Counted from the first letter of the stretch, positions 34,662-43,725 are shown. The stretch: DNA of 45,968 bases from Firmicutes bacterium CAG:194 (GCA_000432915.1 HF995206.1:1-45968); one strand, 5' to 3'. The notes: a model not told the origin generated them from the sequence alone. Program-made: numbers and translations.

Positions 34662-34907
34662 ATGAAAGCAGTCATTAAAAAACAGCAAAGCAGATTGGAA
34701 AACAGTCTTGTTATATATGTGAATAACAAAAAACAGGTAAATCGTATGATGCTATCTCTGATAGAATCAGGATTTACCGTCAATTATGAACCACGATATA
34801 TATCCGGTAATTATGAAGGATGTATTCTTTGCGGGGATAGCAATAAAATTAAAATCTGTTGTAAACAGAGAACAAAAAAACAGAAAGAAGGAATAGGAAA
34901 TGCCTGA
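34662..34907 (+). CDS. 81-residue protein coupled to an MFS transporter
   Basis: I do not recognise a family. The start has a near-perfect GAAGGAGGAT site 4-6 bases upstream. The protein is basic and mixed alpha/beta in appearance: LVIYVNNKKQVNRMMLSLIESGFTVNYEP, then CILCGDSNKIKICCKQRTKK, with C-x2-C and CC pairs that could bind metal. No signal peptide or membrane segment is seen. It overlaps the MFS transporter gene by 8 bases (ATGCCTGA), so they are translationally coupled and the product may be an accessory subunit or regulator of the transporter. Confidence 0.75.
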   Translation: MKAVIKKQQSRLENSLVIYVNNKKQVNRMMLSLIESGFTVNYEPRYISGNYEGCILCGDSNKIKICCKQRTKKQKEGIGNA

Positions 34908-36084
34908 TTACAAAAAAACAAAAATTGCCTGCTATCTGGGATTTATCACACAGGCGATCGCAGCAAACTTTGCCCCGCTTTTATTTTTAACTTTTCACAA
35001 TACGTATCAAATTTCTCTTGGAAGGATTGCCCTGATCCCCACCTGCTTCTTTTTCACGCAGCTTCTGGTAGATCTGTTCTGTGCAAAATTCGTGGACAGG
35101 ATCGGATATCGCATATGCGTTGTTGCCTCAGAAATATGCGCTGCCACAGGGCTGATCGGTCTTGCTGTTTTGCCGGATCTGTTACCGAGTCCCTTTGGGG
35201 GAATCCTGATCAGTGTCATCCTATATGCAATAGGAAGCGGACTGATCGAGGTACTTTGCAGTCCGATCATTGAAGCATGTCCTTTTGAAAATAAAGAGGC
35301 GACCATGAGCCTGCTTCATTCCTTTTACTGTTGGGGCTCCGTTGGTACAATACTGATCTCCACTCTGTTTTTTCTGCTCTTCGGAACAGAACACTGGAAA
35401 TGGCTCGCTGTTTTATGGGCACTTATCCCGGCTGTAAATATTTATAATTTCGCAACATGTCCGATAGAATATCTGGTAGAAGACGGAAATGGAATGCGTA
35501 TCGGAAAGCTGTTTCAAAAGCCTCTGTTCTGGCTGTTTGTATGCCTGATGGTCTGCTCCGGTGCATCTGAGCTTGCCATGGCACAATGGGCTTCCACTTA
35601 TGCAGAAGCAGCCCTTGGTCTGTCAAAAGCTGTCGGAGATCTGACCGGTCCATGCCTGTTTGCTGTTATGATGGGCATCAGCCGTATTATTTTCGGAAAA
35701 TATGGGGAAAAGCTGGATCTGATGAAATTTATGACTGCTTCCGGTCTTTTGTGTGTGATATGCTATCTGCTTACTTCTCTGTCCGCAAATCCGCTGATCG
35801 GACTTTCAGGCTGTATTTTATGCGGCTTTTCTGTCGGAATCATGTGGCCGGGAACGATCAGTCTTTCTTCTAAAAAATTTCCTGCAGGAGGAACAGCCAT
35901 GTTTGCACTGCTTGCCATGGCAGGGGATCTGGGCGGAAGTATCGGCCCCGGTATTGTTGGCAGCATCACACAAAATGCAGGAGGCAACATCCGCATTGGT
36001 ATGCGTACAGGACTTGTCTTTCCCATTGTGCTTCTGCTCATGTTATTTTTGCTGCGAATCAAAAAAAATCCGGAGAAGAATTGA
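34900..36084 (+). CDS. MFS transporter (FucP/sugar-type)
   Basis: The 394-residue product has about 12 membrane helices and the overall layout of the FucP-like branch of the major facilitator superfamily, which moves sugars or related small molecules in symport with cations. It starts inside the end of the preceding small ORF and is controlled from the shared divergent promoter region. The substrate is not evident. The tail (LFLLRIKKNPEKN) overlaps a hairpin that serves as terminator for the convergent GPH transporter gene, with the stop codon in the loop. The AraC-type regulator upstream suggests a carbohydrate or glycoside. Confidence 0.85.
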   Translation: MPDYKKTKIACYLGFITQAIAANFAPLLFLTFHNTYQISLGRIALIPTCFFFTQLLVDLFCAKFVDRIGYRICVVASEICAATGLIGLAVLPDLLPSPFGGILISVILYAIGSGLIEVLCSPIIEACPFENKEATMSLLHSFYCWGSVGTILISTLFFLLFGTEHWKWLAVLWALIPAVNIYNFATCPIEYLVEDGNGMRIGKLFQKPLFWLFVCLMVCSGASELAMAQWASTYAEAALGLSKAVGDLTGPCLFAVMMGISRIIFGKYGEKLDLMKFMTASGLLCVICYLLTSLSANPLIGLSGCILCGFSVGIMWPGTISLSSKKFPAGGTAMFALLAMAGDLGGSIGPGIVGSITQNAGGNIRIGMRTGLVFPIVLLLMLFLLRIKKNPEKN

Positions 36085-36095
36085 TTCTTCTCCGG
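36061..36095 (-). terminator. Terminator of the GPH transporter gene, embedded in the end of the MFS gene
   Basis: A perfect 11-bp stem (36070-36080 with 36085-36095) with a 4-base loop that contains the MFS stop codon. On the minus strand it is followed by A and eight T, a strong terminator for the convergent gene. In the plus direction the tail is only mildly T-rich. Confidence 0.88.
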
Positions 36096-36103
36096 GTCTA
36101 AAT

Positions 36104-37477
36104 TTAATTTTCACTTCTTAATTTTTGGTTGACTTTTTCTACATCCAGTTTGTAGTAGAGGATTAAGATGATCACTGTAATGATCAGCGGAATACCCGCA
36201 AACATGAAGGATAACATATTGGTGCAGGATGCACTCTGTACTGCTGCTGTCGCATCGTAATGAGAAGCTGCCAGCAACCAGCCGCTGATAGCGGAACCAA
36301 GTCCGTTACCTACCTTCATACCGAATGAAGTACAGGAATACATGGAACCATCCATTCTCTTTCCTGTCTTTAAATAAGTATACTCAGAAGCCTCAGATAC
36401 AAGTGCATTGAATGTACCACCGAGTGTGCAGCAGGTAAGGGAAACCAGTCCATACATCCATACAACGACAGGCGCGTTACCCTGCATAACGAAGATCAGA
36501 TAAATGGCACGTACGATCACATTTAAAATAAAGCATCCCACATTTAAAATCCGGATATTTTTCAATTTCTTTACAAGCATAGGTGCTGCGATCAGACCAA
36601 TGACATTTGCTACGGAAAAGATAGATATCATCTTTCCGAATAAACCTGCATTTCCACAATTATATGTGAAGTAGTAAATAGCTGCTCCCAAGGAAACACC
36701 GCCCATCAGATAAAAGAGCAGATAGATCATAGTCAGCATATCAAAATATTTATTTTTTACAAGTGTTTTCAGCGTTTCGATCAGACCGATCTCTTTCTGA
36801 ACAATACCTTCTTCTTTTGCTTCCCTATATGCTTCATTGATCTCTTCTTCCGGAAGCTCTTTTACGGATAATACGGAAATGGTATTTACAACAAGACCGA
36901 TTAATGCAAAGATGATCGCTGTTGTTCTCCAGCCAACATTTCCGCCGCCAAATTTCTCCACCATAACTAAAGTGAAATTGGAAACCAGAAGATTTCCGAG
37001 TGTGGAACCGATAAAGCGGAATGTTCCCATCTGTACACGTTCCTGACTGTTCTTTGTGATCAGAGAGGTCAGTGCAGAATATGCGATATTATTTGCTGTA
37101 TAGAAGATCGCATTTAAAAGTGTATATGCAATGAAGAAATAAGCATACTGCAGCTTGGAACTCAAGTTCATAGGAATCGCAAATAATGCGATCAATGCAA
37201 TGGCATTACCGAAATAGGACCAGAACATCCATGGTCTTGCTTTACCGAATTTGGAATGTGTTCTGTCGATCAGACTGCCAAACAGGATATCTGTAACACC
37301 GTCCAGCAGCTTGGAAACCAGGATCAGAGTACCAATAATACCCGCATCCATTCCGATCGTATTTGTCAGATAGATCATGACAAAGCTGGAAATCAATCCA
37401 TATACCATATTGGCAGCAAAGTCACCGCCGCCATAGCCGACTTTATTATATAATTTCAAATATTTTTTCTCTTCCAT
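36104..37477 (-). CDS. GPH-family glycoside/pentoside:cation symporter (MelB/XynB-like)
   Basis: The 457-residue product has 12 membrane helices and the GPH family pattern: YGGGDFAANMVYG at the N-terminus, DGVTDILFGSLIDRTHSKFGKARPW near 60-84, and the central loop and late helices usual for the family. Such proteins import oligosaccharides or beta-xylosides with Na+ or H+. The gene follows the GH120 enzyme gene on the same strand after 18 bases, so the pair probably imports a xyloside and cleaves it inside the cell. The AraC gene further upstream, on the opposite strand, is the likely regulator. Confidence 0.92.
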   Translation of the reverse strand: MEEKKYLKLYNKVGYGGGDFAANMVYGLISSFVMIYLTNTIGMDAGIIGTLILVSKLLDGVTDILFGSLIDRTHSKFGKARPWMFWSYFGNAIALIALFAIPMNLSSKLQYAYFFIAYTLLNAIFYTANNIAYSALTSLITKNSQERVQMGTFRFIGSTLGNLLVSNFTLVMVEKFGGGNVGWRTTAIIFALIGLVVNTISVLSVKELPEEEINEAYREAKEEGIVQKEIGLIETLKTLVKNKYFDMLTMIYLLFYLMGGVSLGAAIYYFTYNCGNAGLFGKMISIFSVANVIGLIAAPMLVKKLKNIRILNVGCFILNVIVRAIYLIFVMQGNAPVVVWMYGLVSLTCCTLGGTFNALVSEASEYTYLKTGKRMDGSMYSCTSFGMKVGNGLGSAISGWLLAASHYDATAAVQSASCTNMLSFMFAGIPLIITVIILILYYKLDVEKVNQKLRSEN

Positions 37478-37495
37478 AGTACTGTCTCCTTTTTA

Positions 37496-39505
37496 TCATA
37501 AATTCCAGGTTGCTACTTCTGCTGTTGCAAAAGGTCCAGGTACTGCTTTCAAGCTTCTGTGGTTGCCAAAATAATCACGGTCAAAGATGATCGTACTGCC
37601 ATCCGGATTTTCAAATCTTTCTTCCGGCTCAAACGCCTCACCCAGTACATCACTGTCAATGATTGAAGTTGTATAGTTGCCAAGTACTTCATATACATTT
37701 GTCTGAAGTGTATACTGTCCGTCCTTTTCCACCAGATTGACATATACCTTATCGTCTGTATTGATGAAATGATCTGCTTCTTTCTTGAAAGCCACAGCTC
37801 CGTTAAAATATGCATTTCCGTTGATCCAGACCGGTAATTTACCAAAATGGTAATCCTGCATTACAAACATATTTGGTTCCGGATTATCCAGTTCAAATGG
37901 TACGATCCACTCATCATAAGTCGGGAAATCGTCAAATACGCCTGTACCCTGTACCTGATTATCTATCATGATAAAGCCCATATCTTCTTTTACTTCTTCC
38001 GGTTTTACCGGCCAGTTCTGGATAAAGATATTATTATAAACACGATCATCACCATGCAGGAATGTCATCATACCCGCCACTTCTGTTCTATGTGGAATAT
38101 GATATGGTGTATATCTTGGTGCCATCGTTCCGTTCTTTAACGGCATATCGGAACCGCTTCCGATAGAGCTCATCGGTCCAAGGCAGAGATTATGTACCAC
38201 TGCACAGCCCTGTGAAGCCAGTTTCATGGAAAGTTTGGACAGACAGATATTGTGATCGATCAGAGTCGGTCCGTGGCTGACTTCCACGAAAATATCGCAG
38301 CTTCCCATTCCGCCCGGTACTAACGGGATATCTTCGGAAGGTGCATAATTGTCATGAAACAGATTTTGTGTGATTCGTGTTCCCTGCGCTTCCCAGTCAC
38401 ACCAGATACCCATTGTACAATGATGAAAATGATTCCGTCGTATCGTCACATCGATCGCTGCATGCAGCTTGATACCTGCCACTTCCGCACCTGCAAGCTC
38501 CTGCATATTGTTGATATGATGGATATGGTTGTCCTCGATCACGGAGAAAACACCGCCCATTCTGCCGACAATACCTGTCTGTTCACAATGATGGATATGA
38601 CATCTGCGGACAATATGCCCTCCTATGGTTTCTTTCGTCCATCCGTGATATTGTCCTCTGCAGACTGCATCTCTTTCCATCTGCGTTGCACTCTTTACAT
38701 GCTTATTGGTGAAATAATGATCATTTTCCGCATCGTAATATTTTCCAAGGGAAATACCGCTGCATTTACTGTTACTGATCTCACAGTCCTCGATGATCCA
38801 TCCTTTTGCCCAGTGAGGTCCGATCATACCATCCTGATAAGCTGCAGGAGGTGCCCATGTGGTAGCTGCTTTATTGATATTAAATCCACTGACTGTAATA
38901 TAATTTATATGATTTTCCGATGGCATAAAGCAGTTGCGGCGGACATTGATCTCCACCTTTTCCACACGGGGATCTTTTCCCTGAAAATTCGCATAAATAA
39001 CTGTTTCCTTTCCATCCTGTTCTGTATACCATTTGTATACGGACCATTCCGGTTCCCAGGAATGTATATAAACCTTACCTTCGATACACTCCTCTAAGCT
39101 CTGTACTTCATATAACTGTCTGTCATTCAGATAGACCGCTCCGGTATGTCTTACAAAAGGACCAAAATACCAGTCTCCTTTTACAAGTGTTGTATAAGGA
39201 TTATAACTGCCAAAAACACCATTATCAATTCTGCATACCCATACATTTCCTTCCAGATGCGTCCAGTCATGTACCTCTTCGGCTCCTGTGATCACAGCAC
39301 CTAAAGGTACTTCGCTTTTATAAACAATTCTTGCATTTTCTGTTCCGGCATTTTTCGGATCAACATATTCACGGTAAATGCCCGGTGCAACCAAAATCTC
39401 ATCACCCGCTGCTGCTGCCTGCGCCGCATCATTGATAAAACGATAGGGACTCTCTTTTGTTCCGTTGCCATCTTTACAGGCATTGCAATTTACATAGATA
39501 TTCAT
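37496..39505 (-). CDS. GH120-type beta-xylosidase (right-handed beta-helix)
   Basis: The 669-residue product has the layout of glycoside hydrolase family 120: a first segment resembling pectin-lyase-fold proteins (SPYRFINDAAQAAAAGDEILV), repeated beta-helix turns with His-rich HIHHCEQTGIVGR and HIHHINNMQELAGAEVAGI, and the catalytic segments GIWCDWEAQGTR and CDIFVEVSHGPTL. By comparison with the characterised xylosidase of this family, Asp370 and Glu408 are the probable nucleophile and acid/base. No signal peptide is present, so it acts on imported short xylosides. Its ATG follows AAAGGAGAGG. A -10 TATAAT is present at 39586-39591 without a good -35, which fits activator control. Confidence 0.85.
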   Translation of the reverse strand: MNIYVNCNACKDGNGTKESPYRFINDAAQAAAAGDEILVAPGIYREYVDPKNAGTENARIVYKSEVPLGAVITGAEEVHDWTHLEGNVWVCRIDNGVFGSYNPYTTLVKGDWYFGPFVRHTGAVYLNDRQLYEVQSLEECIEGKVYIHSWEPEWSVYKWYTEQDGKETVIYANFQGKDPRVEKVEINVRRNCFMPSENHINYITVSGFNINKAATTWAPPAAYQDGMIGPHWAKGWIIEDCEISNSKCSGISLGKYYDAENDHYFTNKHVKSATQMERDAVCRGQYHGWTKETIGGHIVRRCHIHHCEQTGIVGRMGGVFSVIEDNHIHHINNMQELAGAEVAGIKLHAAIDVTIRRNHFHHCTMGIWCDWEAQGTRITQNLFHDNYAPSEDIPLVPGGMGSCDIFVEVSHGPTLIDHNICLSKLSMKLASQGCAVVHNLCLGPMSSIGSGSDMPLKNGTMAPRYTPYHIPHRTEVAGMMTFLHGDDRVYNNIFIQNWPVKPEEVKEDMGFIMIDNQVQGTGVFDDFPTYDEWIVPFELDNPEPNMFVMQDYHFGKLPVWINGNAYFNGAVAFKKEADHFINTDDKVYVNLVEKDGQYTLQTNVYEVLGNYTTSIIDSDVLGEAFEPEERFENPDGSTIIFDRDYFGNHRSLKAVPGPFATAEVATWNL

Positions 39506-39566
39506 ATTCCTCTCCTTTCAAAGAGTACGGCTCATCGGGCCCTTGATGATCACGTGCACGTTACTC

Positions 39567-39595
39567 TTGCTTTGATGTTACATGTATTATATAAT
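39567..39595 (+). promoter_or_regulatory. Promoter of the AraC gene, with overlapping opposite -10
   Basis: Plus strand TTGCTT (39567-39572), 17 bases, TATAAT (39590-39595). The same palindrome ATTATATAAT (39586-39595) provides a minus-strand TATAAT for the GH120 gene, which has no good -35. The two promoters share their -10 region. Confidence 0.6.
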
Positions 39596-39642
39596 CGAAA
39601 CAGCAATCCAAAAATATCTAAAAGAGAGCAAAAATAATTAAA

Positions 39643-40737
39643 ATGTATCCAAAACAGACTTTATTTCAAACCATTCATGCAGAATCCGACCGGGAATATC
39701 AGAGAAAAATGTCCAGATATCATGATATGTCCTACTCTAATCTGATCCTGCACAAAAATGAAAATTCCCAGTATCAGTATTTTGAGATCAATATGCCTTA
39801 TCTGATCCTTTATGAAAATGTCAATCCGGCAGCAAATTCCTCCATGTATATAGAGCTGTCCGAAAGCAGCATTGTAGATGCCCATATGGACTATAAAGCT
39901 TTTTCTTCTATGGGTGGACTGCGGCTCCACTCTCACGATTTTTACGAACTTACCTTTGTATTATCGGGAGAATTAAACATGCGGATTGAGGATGAATACA
40001 TAACCTATCGTCCGGGCGAATGCTGTCTGTGCAATAAAAACATCCATCATGTCGAAGTCATGGATCATAACACGGAAATTGTACTGTTTTTGCTGAAGGA
40101 AGAGTATCTGCGTGATCTGATCAGTGCCAATTATTACTATGACGGGGACGGAAATCCCCATGCGATCGGTTCTGTATTCCAGAGGTTTTTTCGTGAAAAC
40201 AAGAAAAATTCTCTTTACGATGCCAAAGTATATACTGATTTCCGGCTTTTTAATACATCTCCACAAGATCAGTTTTTTGATGTCATTAACCGCATGGTAG
40301 ATGAAATCTCCGGGAATCATTCCGGAAAAAGCCATATGATGAAAGCTCTGTTCTGTCGTTTTATCGAAATGCTCGAAATCAGCAATAATTACCAGACAGA
40401 AGTACATTGGGCAAAGCTTTCAAACGATGAACAGATCGTTTATAAAATTGCAAATGCTTATCAGAATAAGCTGGGACTTTTTTCCAGATCGGAGATTGAA
40501 GAACTGACCGGCTATAACAGTGATTATGTGGAACGTATTATGAAACGTTCTACCGGAAAAACACTTTCCGCATACGGAAAGACTTTTTTATTAAAGAAAG
40601 CAGCAGATATGCTGACAGATACAGACAAAAAGGTTGGAGATATCTGCGAACTGCTCGGATACTCCAACCGGAATTATTTTAATAAATTGTTTTTCAAGGA
40701 ATATGGAATGACACCTTCCGAATATCGAAAATCATAA
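39643..40737 (+). CDS. AraC-family transcriptional regulator with cupin sensor
   Basis: The 364-residue product has a cupin domain with metal- or sugar-binding His residues (LRLHSHDFYELTFVLSG near 93-109; NIHHVEVMDHNTEIVLF), a middle helical region, and an AraC helix-turn-helix pair at the C-terminus (about 268-362; AADMLTDTDKKVGDICELLGY and NRNYFNKLFFKEYGMTPSEYRK). It is divergent from the GH120-GPH operon and has its own promoter, so it probably regulates that operon. The start lacks a clear ribosome binding site; the next in-frame ATG (codon 23) is no better, so the start is less certain. Confidence 0.88.
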   Translation: MYPKQTLFQTIHAESDREYQRKMSRYHDMSYSNLILHKNENSQYQYFEINMPYLILYENVNPAANSSMYIELSESSIVDAHMDYKAFSSMGGLRLHSHDFYELTFVLSGELNMRIEDEYITYRPGECCLCNKNIHHVEVMDHNTEIVLFLLKEEYLRDLISANYYYDGDGNPHAIGSVFQRFFRENKKNSLYDAKVYTDFRLFNTSPQDQFFDVINRMVDEISGNHSGKSHMMKALFCRFIEMLEISNNYQTEVHWAKLSNDEQIVYKIANAYQNKLGLFSRSEIEELTGYNSDYVERIMKRSTGKTLSAYGKTFLLKKAADMLTDTDKKVGDICELLGYSNRNYFNKLFFKEYGMTPSEYRKS

Positions 40738-40763
40738 ATCTCATTTTCAATTAGTGTCAGGAA

Positions 40764-41645
40764 TTATTTACTCGGATTTACATGCACCATAATATGTTTG
40801 ACCTTCGGAAAATTCTGTTCGATGCTGTCATGCACCGATTCTGCGATTTTATGTGCTTCCCGAAGTGACATGGAACCATCCAGTGCAATTTCCATATCGA
40901 CATAGATCTTATTGCCGAAAATTCTTGTCTGAAGCAGATCGATCCCTTCTACATATTTGTTTTTTCTGACACAGTCACGGATCTGGTTTTCCGTTTCTTC
41001 ATCACAGGAATGATCCACCATTTTATCCATGGCATCTTTAAAAATATCATAAGCTGCCTTTATGATAAATACAAAAATGACAAGACTTGCAATGGAATCC
41101 ATGACCGGAAATCCCATTCTTGCGCCTGCAATTCCGACCAGTGCTCCTATCGAAGAAAATGCATCGGATCTGTGATGCCATGCATCTGCCATAAGTGCAC
41201 TTGAATCAATCTTTTTGGCATAATGCCTTGTATACCAGTACATTGCCTCTTTACTGACGATCGACACGATTGCTGCGATCAATGCCAGAATACCCGGAAC
41301 CTGCAGATGATCATAATCTCCCTGTGTAACAGCCTTTAATGCGTTCGAACCGATTCCAAGCCCTGTAATGAACAAAACAATGGACAAGACGATCGCCGCC
41401 ACACATTCCAGACGTTCGTGCCCATACGGATGCTCCTTATCAGCACTTTTAGAAGACAGTTTAATCCCGATCATGACAATAAATGTACTGAACACATCGG
41501 AGGCGGAATGAATCGCATCACTGATCATAGCGTTGGAATGTGCGATCACACCTGCTAAAAGCTTCATGACCGACAACATAGTATTTCCGATGATCGTCAC
41601 GATAGACACTTTATTTGCTACCTTTTGAAATTCATTTTTTTCCAT
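40764..41645 (-). CDS. czcD: CDF-family cation efflux transporter (Co/Ni/Zn-type)
   Basis: The 293-residue product starts at the ATG at 41645, which has CAGGAGGT 6-7 bases upstream; the longer frame upstream is riboswitch leader. It has six membrane helices and the two metal sites of cation diffusion facilitators: Asp43/His46/Asp50 in SDAIHSASD and Asp154/His157/Asp161 in ADAWHHRSD. The C-terminal cytoplasmic domain has the usual MHV-type ending. It exports divalent metals in exchange for protons. A NiCo riboswitch in the leader points to nickel or cobalt as substrate rather than zinc. Confidence 0.92.
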   Translation of the reverse strand: MEKNEFQKVANKVSIVTIIGNTMLSVMKLLAGVIAHSNAMISDAIHSASDVFSTFIVMIGIKLSSKSADKEHPYGHERLECVAAIVLSIVLFITGLGIGSNALKAVTQGDYDHLQVPGILALIAAIVSIVSKEAMYWYTRHYAKKIDSSALMADAWHHRSDAFSSIGALVGIAGARMGFPVMDSIASLVIFVFIIKAAYDIFKDAMDKMVDHSCDEETENQIRDCVRKNKYVEGIDLLQTRIFGNKIYVDMEIALDGSMSLREAHKIAESVHDSIEQNFPKVKHIMVHVNPSK

Positions 41646-41732
41646 ATCAGTTACCTCCTGAAATAAGTAAGATAGCTCTATGGCACTAACGATATGTGGG
41701 GTTTTACAATGATGTGTTTCCGAGAAAAGTAT

Positions 41733-41777
41733 AAAAAAACACCCACGAACCAGTATAAAGCAACTACTGTCCCGTGG
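41733..41777 (-). terminator. Terminator of the NiCo riboswitch
   Basis: On the minus strand CCACG (41777-41773) pairs with CGTGG (41747-41743) and CAGTA with TACTG inside it, followed by seven T (41739-41733). Its 5' arm is also part of the last aptamer helix, so folding of the aptamer and of the terminator exclude each other. Confidence 0.8.
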
Positions 41778-41844
41778 ATGAAGAAATTCCACTGTCACCT
41801 TTGTGACCCGACTCCATGATATATCACGGTCTGCTCAGTTTGTA
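41763..41844 (-). promoter_or_regulatory. NiCo (czcD motif) riboswitch
   Basis: The minus strand shows the class signature in order: ACTGAGCAG (around 41831-41839), a four-way-junction arm, CGGG (41810-41807), a 5-bp arm GTCAC/GTGAC, a long arm GTGGA ... TCCAC, and GGGACAG (41773-41767) closing the base stem with CAGT. The class binds Co2+ and Ni2+ and turns on exporters. Metal binding would hold the 3' arm of the last helix in the aptamer and block the terminator at 41733-41777. Identity comes from the conserved sequences and the downstream CDF gene. Confidence 0.85.
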
Positions 41845-41877
41845 CTGTAGTCTTATGCAGTGCAAAGAGTTATAATA

Positions 41878-41907
41878 TGTATACCATGTGTACAAGATGG
41901 ATGTCAA
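41878..41907 (-). promoter_or_regulatory. Promoter of the CDF transporter leader
   Basis: On the minus strand TTGACA (41902-41907), 18 bases, TATACA (41878-41883) with extended TG. The start would fall near 41870, just upstream of the riboswitch. Confidence 0.6.
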
Positions 41908-41941
41908 TAGGATCCTACAGAATCCGGCTATATCAATATCA

Positions 41942-43651
41942 TTACAAATCTGTCAGATTTTCCTGATCGGTACAATGAAATATAAATTTATTTAAAAATT
42001 GATTTTTTTCGCATGGTTTTCCAAACAAATACCCTTGCAGATAATCAACATGTATTTCTTTCAGTTTTTGATACCACTCTTCTTTTTCTATGCCTTCTAT
42101 ACAAATTCTGATATCTACACTATGTACCATTTCGACAATCTTTTTAAGCAGTTCAAAATCCCTTGCATTACTCATAGCCTTTGCTGTAAAATCTTTATCC
42201 AGTTTCACATAATTAGGTTTCATATTTACAATACAATGTAGATTCGAATAACCTGTACCAAAATCATCCAGAACAAACTGTAAGTTTTTCTCTTCAAATT
42301 TTTTCCGAAGCTTATAAAAATACGGTGTCATATCCGTATAACCACTTTCTGTCAGCTCCGCGCATAAACACTCCGGTGGAAGATCATACTGTTTTATGGA
42401 CGAATGTATATCTTTCCAGATATCACTTTTCACCATCTGAATATATGATATATTTACATTAATTTTAAATTCCGGTATATACTGCCTCATCTCATGGCAC
42501 ATAGACACAGCTTTATTTAATACATATCTTCCGGCCGGAATAATCAGCCCGGTTTCCTCCAGCAGAGGAATAAATTCTACAGGTGAAACAGGTTCTTTTT
42601 TCTTATCCTGATACATGGAAAATCTCATAAGAGCTTCTGCACCGATCATATGACCGGAATCACAGTCCATGATCAGCTGATAATATACATCAAATCCTTC
42701 AAATCCGTTTGCCACCGCATTACGGAGTGCACTCTTTATTTTTTCTTTCCGCAAAAATAATTCATAGTCTTCTTTTTCAAAAAAATAAACACCGTTTCCG
42801 CCCATGGATTTTGCCTGTTTTAATGAAAAAACCGCTATTTTCCGATACTCGTCATAATATTTCAAAAGCATTTTTGCATAAATAATTCCGGTAGAAATTG
42901 TAAAAACCACTTTGTATTTTTCAGAAATAATAAATTCTTCTATTTTTTTACATATTTTCTTTTGCAAAAGCATAACATCATCTTTTGTATGACTTTCCAG
43001 ATCGATGATCATATACTCATCTGCAACAATATGATACAATTTCTGGTTGTCGGAAAGACACGAATTAATGCAGTCCGCAACACTTTTCAATACATAATTT
43101 CCATAGTCTACACCTAATGTACCATTGATGGCGTTAAATCCATCAATTCCTATATATATTAAATATTCTGACGAACTATCTTTTATATGGGAAGAAATAT
43201 AGGAACGCAGCTCCCTTTCGCCTAAAAGTCCACTCACATTATCTGCTCTCTGTGTATCTCCTATTTCGTTCACACACCCTATCAGATAATGAGGTTTTCC
43301 GTCTTTATCATCTATTACTTTTCCACGGCAGTTGATCCATACCGGCATTCCGTTTTTATCAAGCCATCTGTAATACAGATTATGATCCTTCTCTTTTCCT
43401 TCTATGATACATTGTAAATCCTCCGCGATCATAGAGCGGTCTTCTTTATATACAAAATACTGAAAACTGTTGACTGCATCATCAAAGGAATTGCCTGATA
43501 TCATAAAACGATTCACTGCTGCCTGTGAAATTTTAAAAGTATTTTTCTGTAAATCTATAATATAAAGATAATCATCCATACATGGTGCAAATAACTCTAT
43601 TAAATCTTCTGCAGCTATTTCTTTAAGTAATTTGCGTATGTCTGTATCCAT
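41942..43651 (-). CDS. PAS-GGDEF(degenerate)-EAL protein, probable c-di-GMP phosphodiesterase
   Basis: The 569-residue product has an N-terminal PAS/PAC-like domain (about 25-130; YYRWLDKNGMPVWINCRGKV), a GGDEF domain (about 135-300) in which the active-site GGDEF is replaced by VADEY (HIVADEYMI), and an EAL domain (about 310-560) with its key motifs intact: EALMRF, NVNISYIQM, CAELTESG, DDFGTGYSNL and KLDKDF, then IEGIE and YLQGYLFGKP. It should not make c-di-GMP; it probably degrades it, with PAS or GGDEF as regulatory input. It lies 74 bases downstream of a chemoreceptor gene on the same strand. The gene is rather AT-rich (19 of 60 bases G+C at 42061-42120). Confidence 0.88.
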   Translation of the reverse strand: MDTDIRKLLKEIAAEDLIELFAPCMDDYLYIIDLQKNTFKISQAAVNRFMISGNSFDDAVNSFQYFVYKEDRSMIAEDLQCIIEGKEKDHNLYYRWLDKNGMPVWINCRGKVIDDKDGKPHYLIGCVNEIGDTQRADNVSGLLGERELRSYISSHIKDSSSEYLIYIGIDGFNAINGTLGVDYGNYVLKSVADCINSCLSDNQKLYHIVADEYMIIDLESHTKDDVMLLQKKICKKIEEFIISEKYKVVFTISTGIIYAKMLLKYYDEYRKIAVFSLKQAKSMGGNGVYFFEKEDYELFLRKEKIKSALRNAVANGFEGFDVYYQLIMDCDSGHMIGAEALMRFSMYQDKKKEPVSPVEFIPLLEETGLIIPAGRYVLNKAVSMCHEMRQYIPEFKINVNISYIQMVKSDIWKDIHSSIKQYDLPPECLCAELTESGYTDMTPYFYKLRKKFEEKNLQFVLDDFGTGYSNLHCIVNMKPNYVKLDKDFTAKAMSNARDFELLKKIVEMVHSVDIRICIEGIEKEEWYQKLKEIHVDYLQGYLFGKPCEKNQFLNKFIFHCTDQENLTDL

Positions 43652-43725
43652 AAAGTAAGTGCCTTTCTCAATAAAAATTATGATTCATATGTAAATTTAT
43701 GACATCTTTTGACCCTGACATCATT

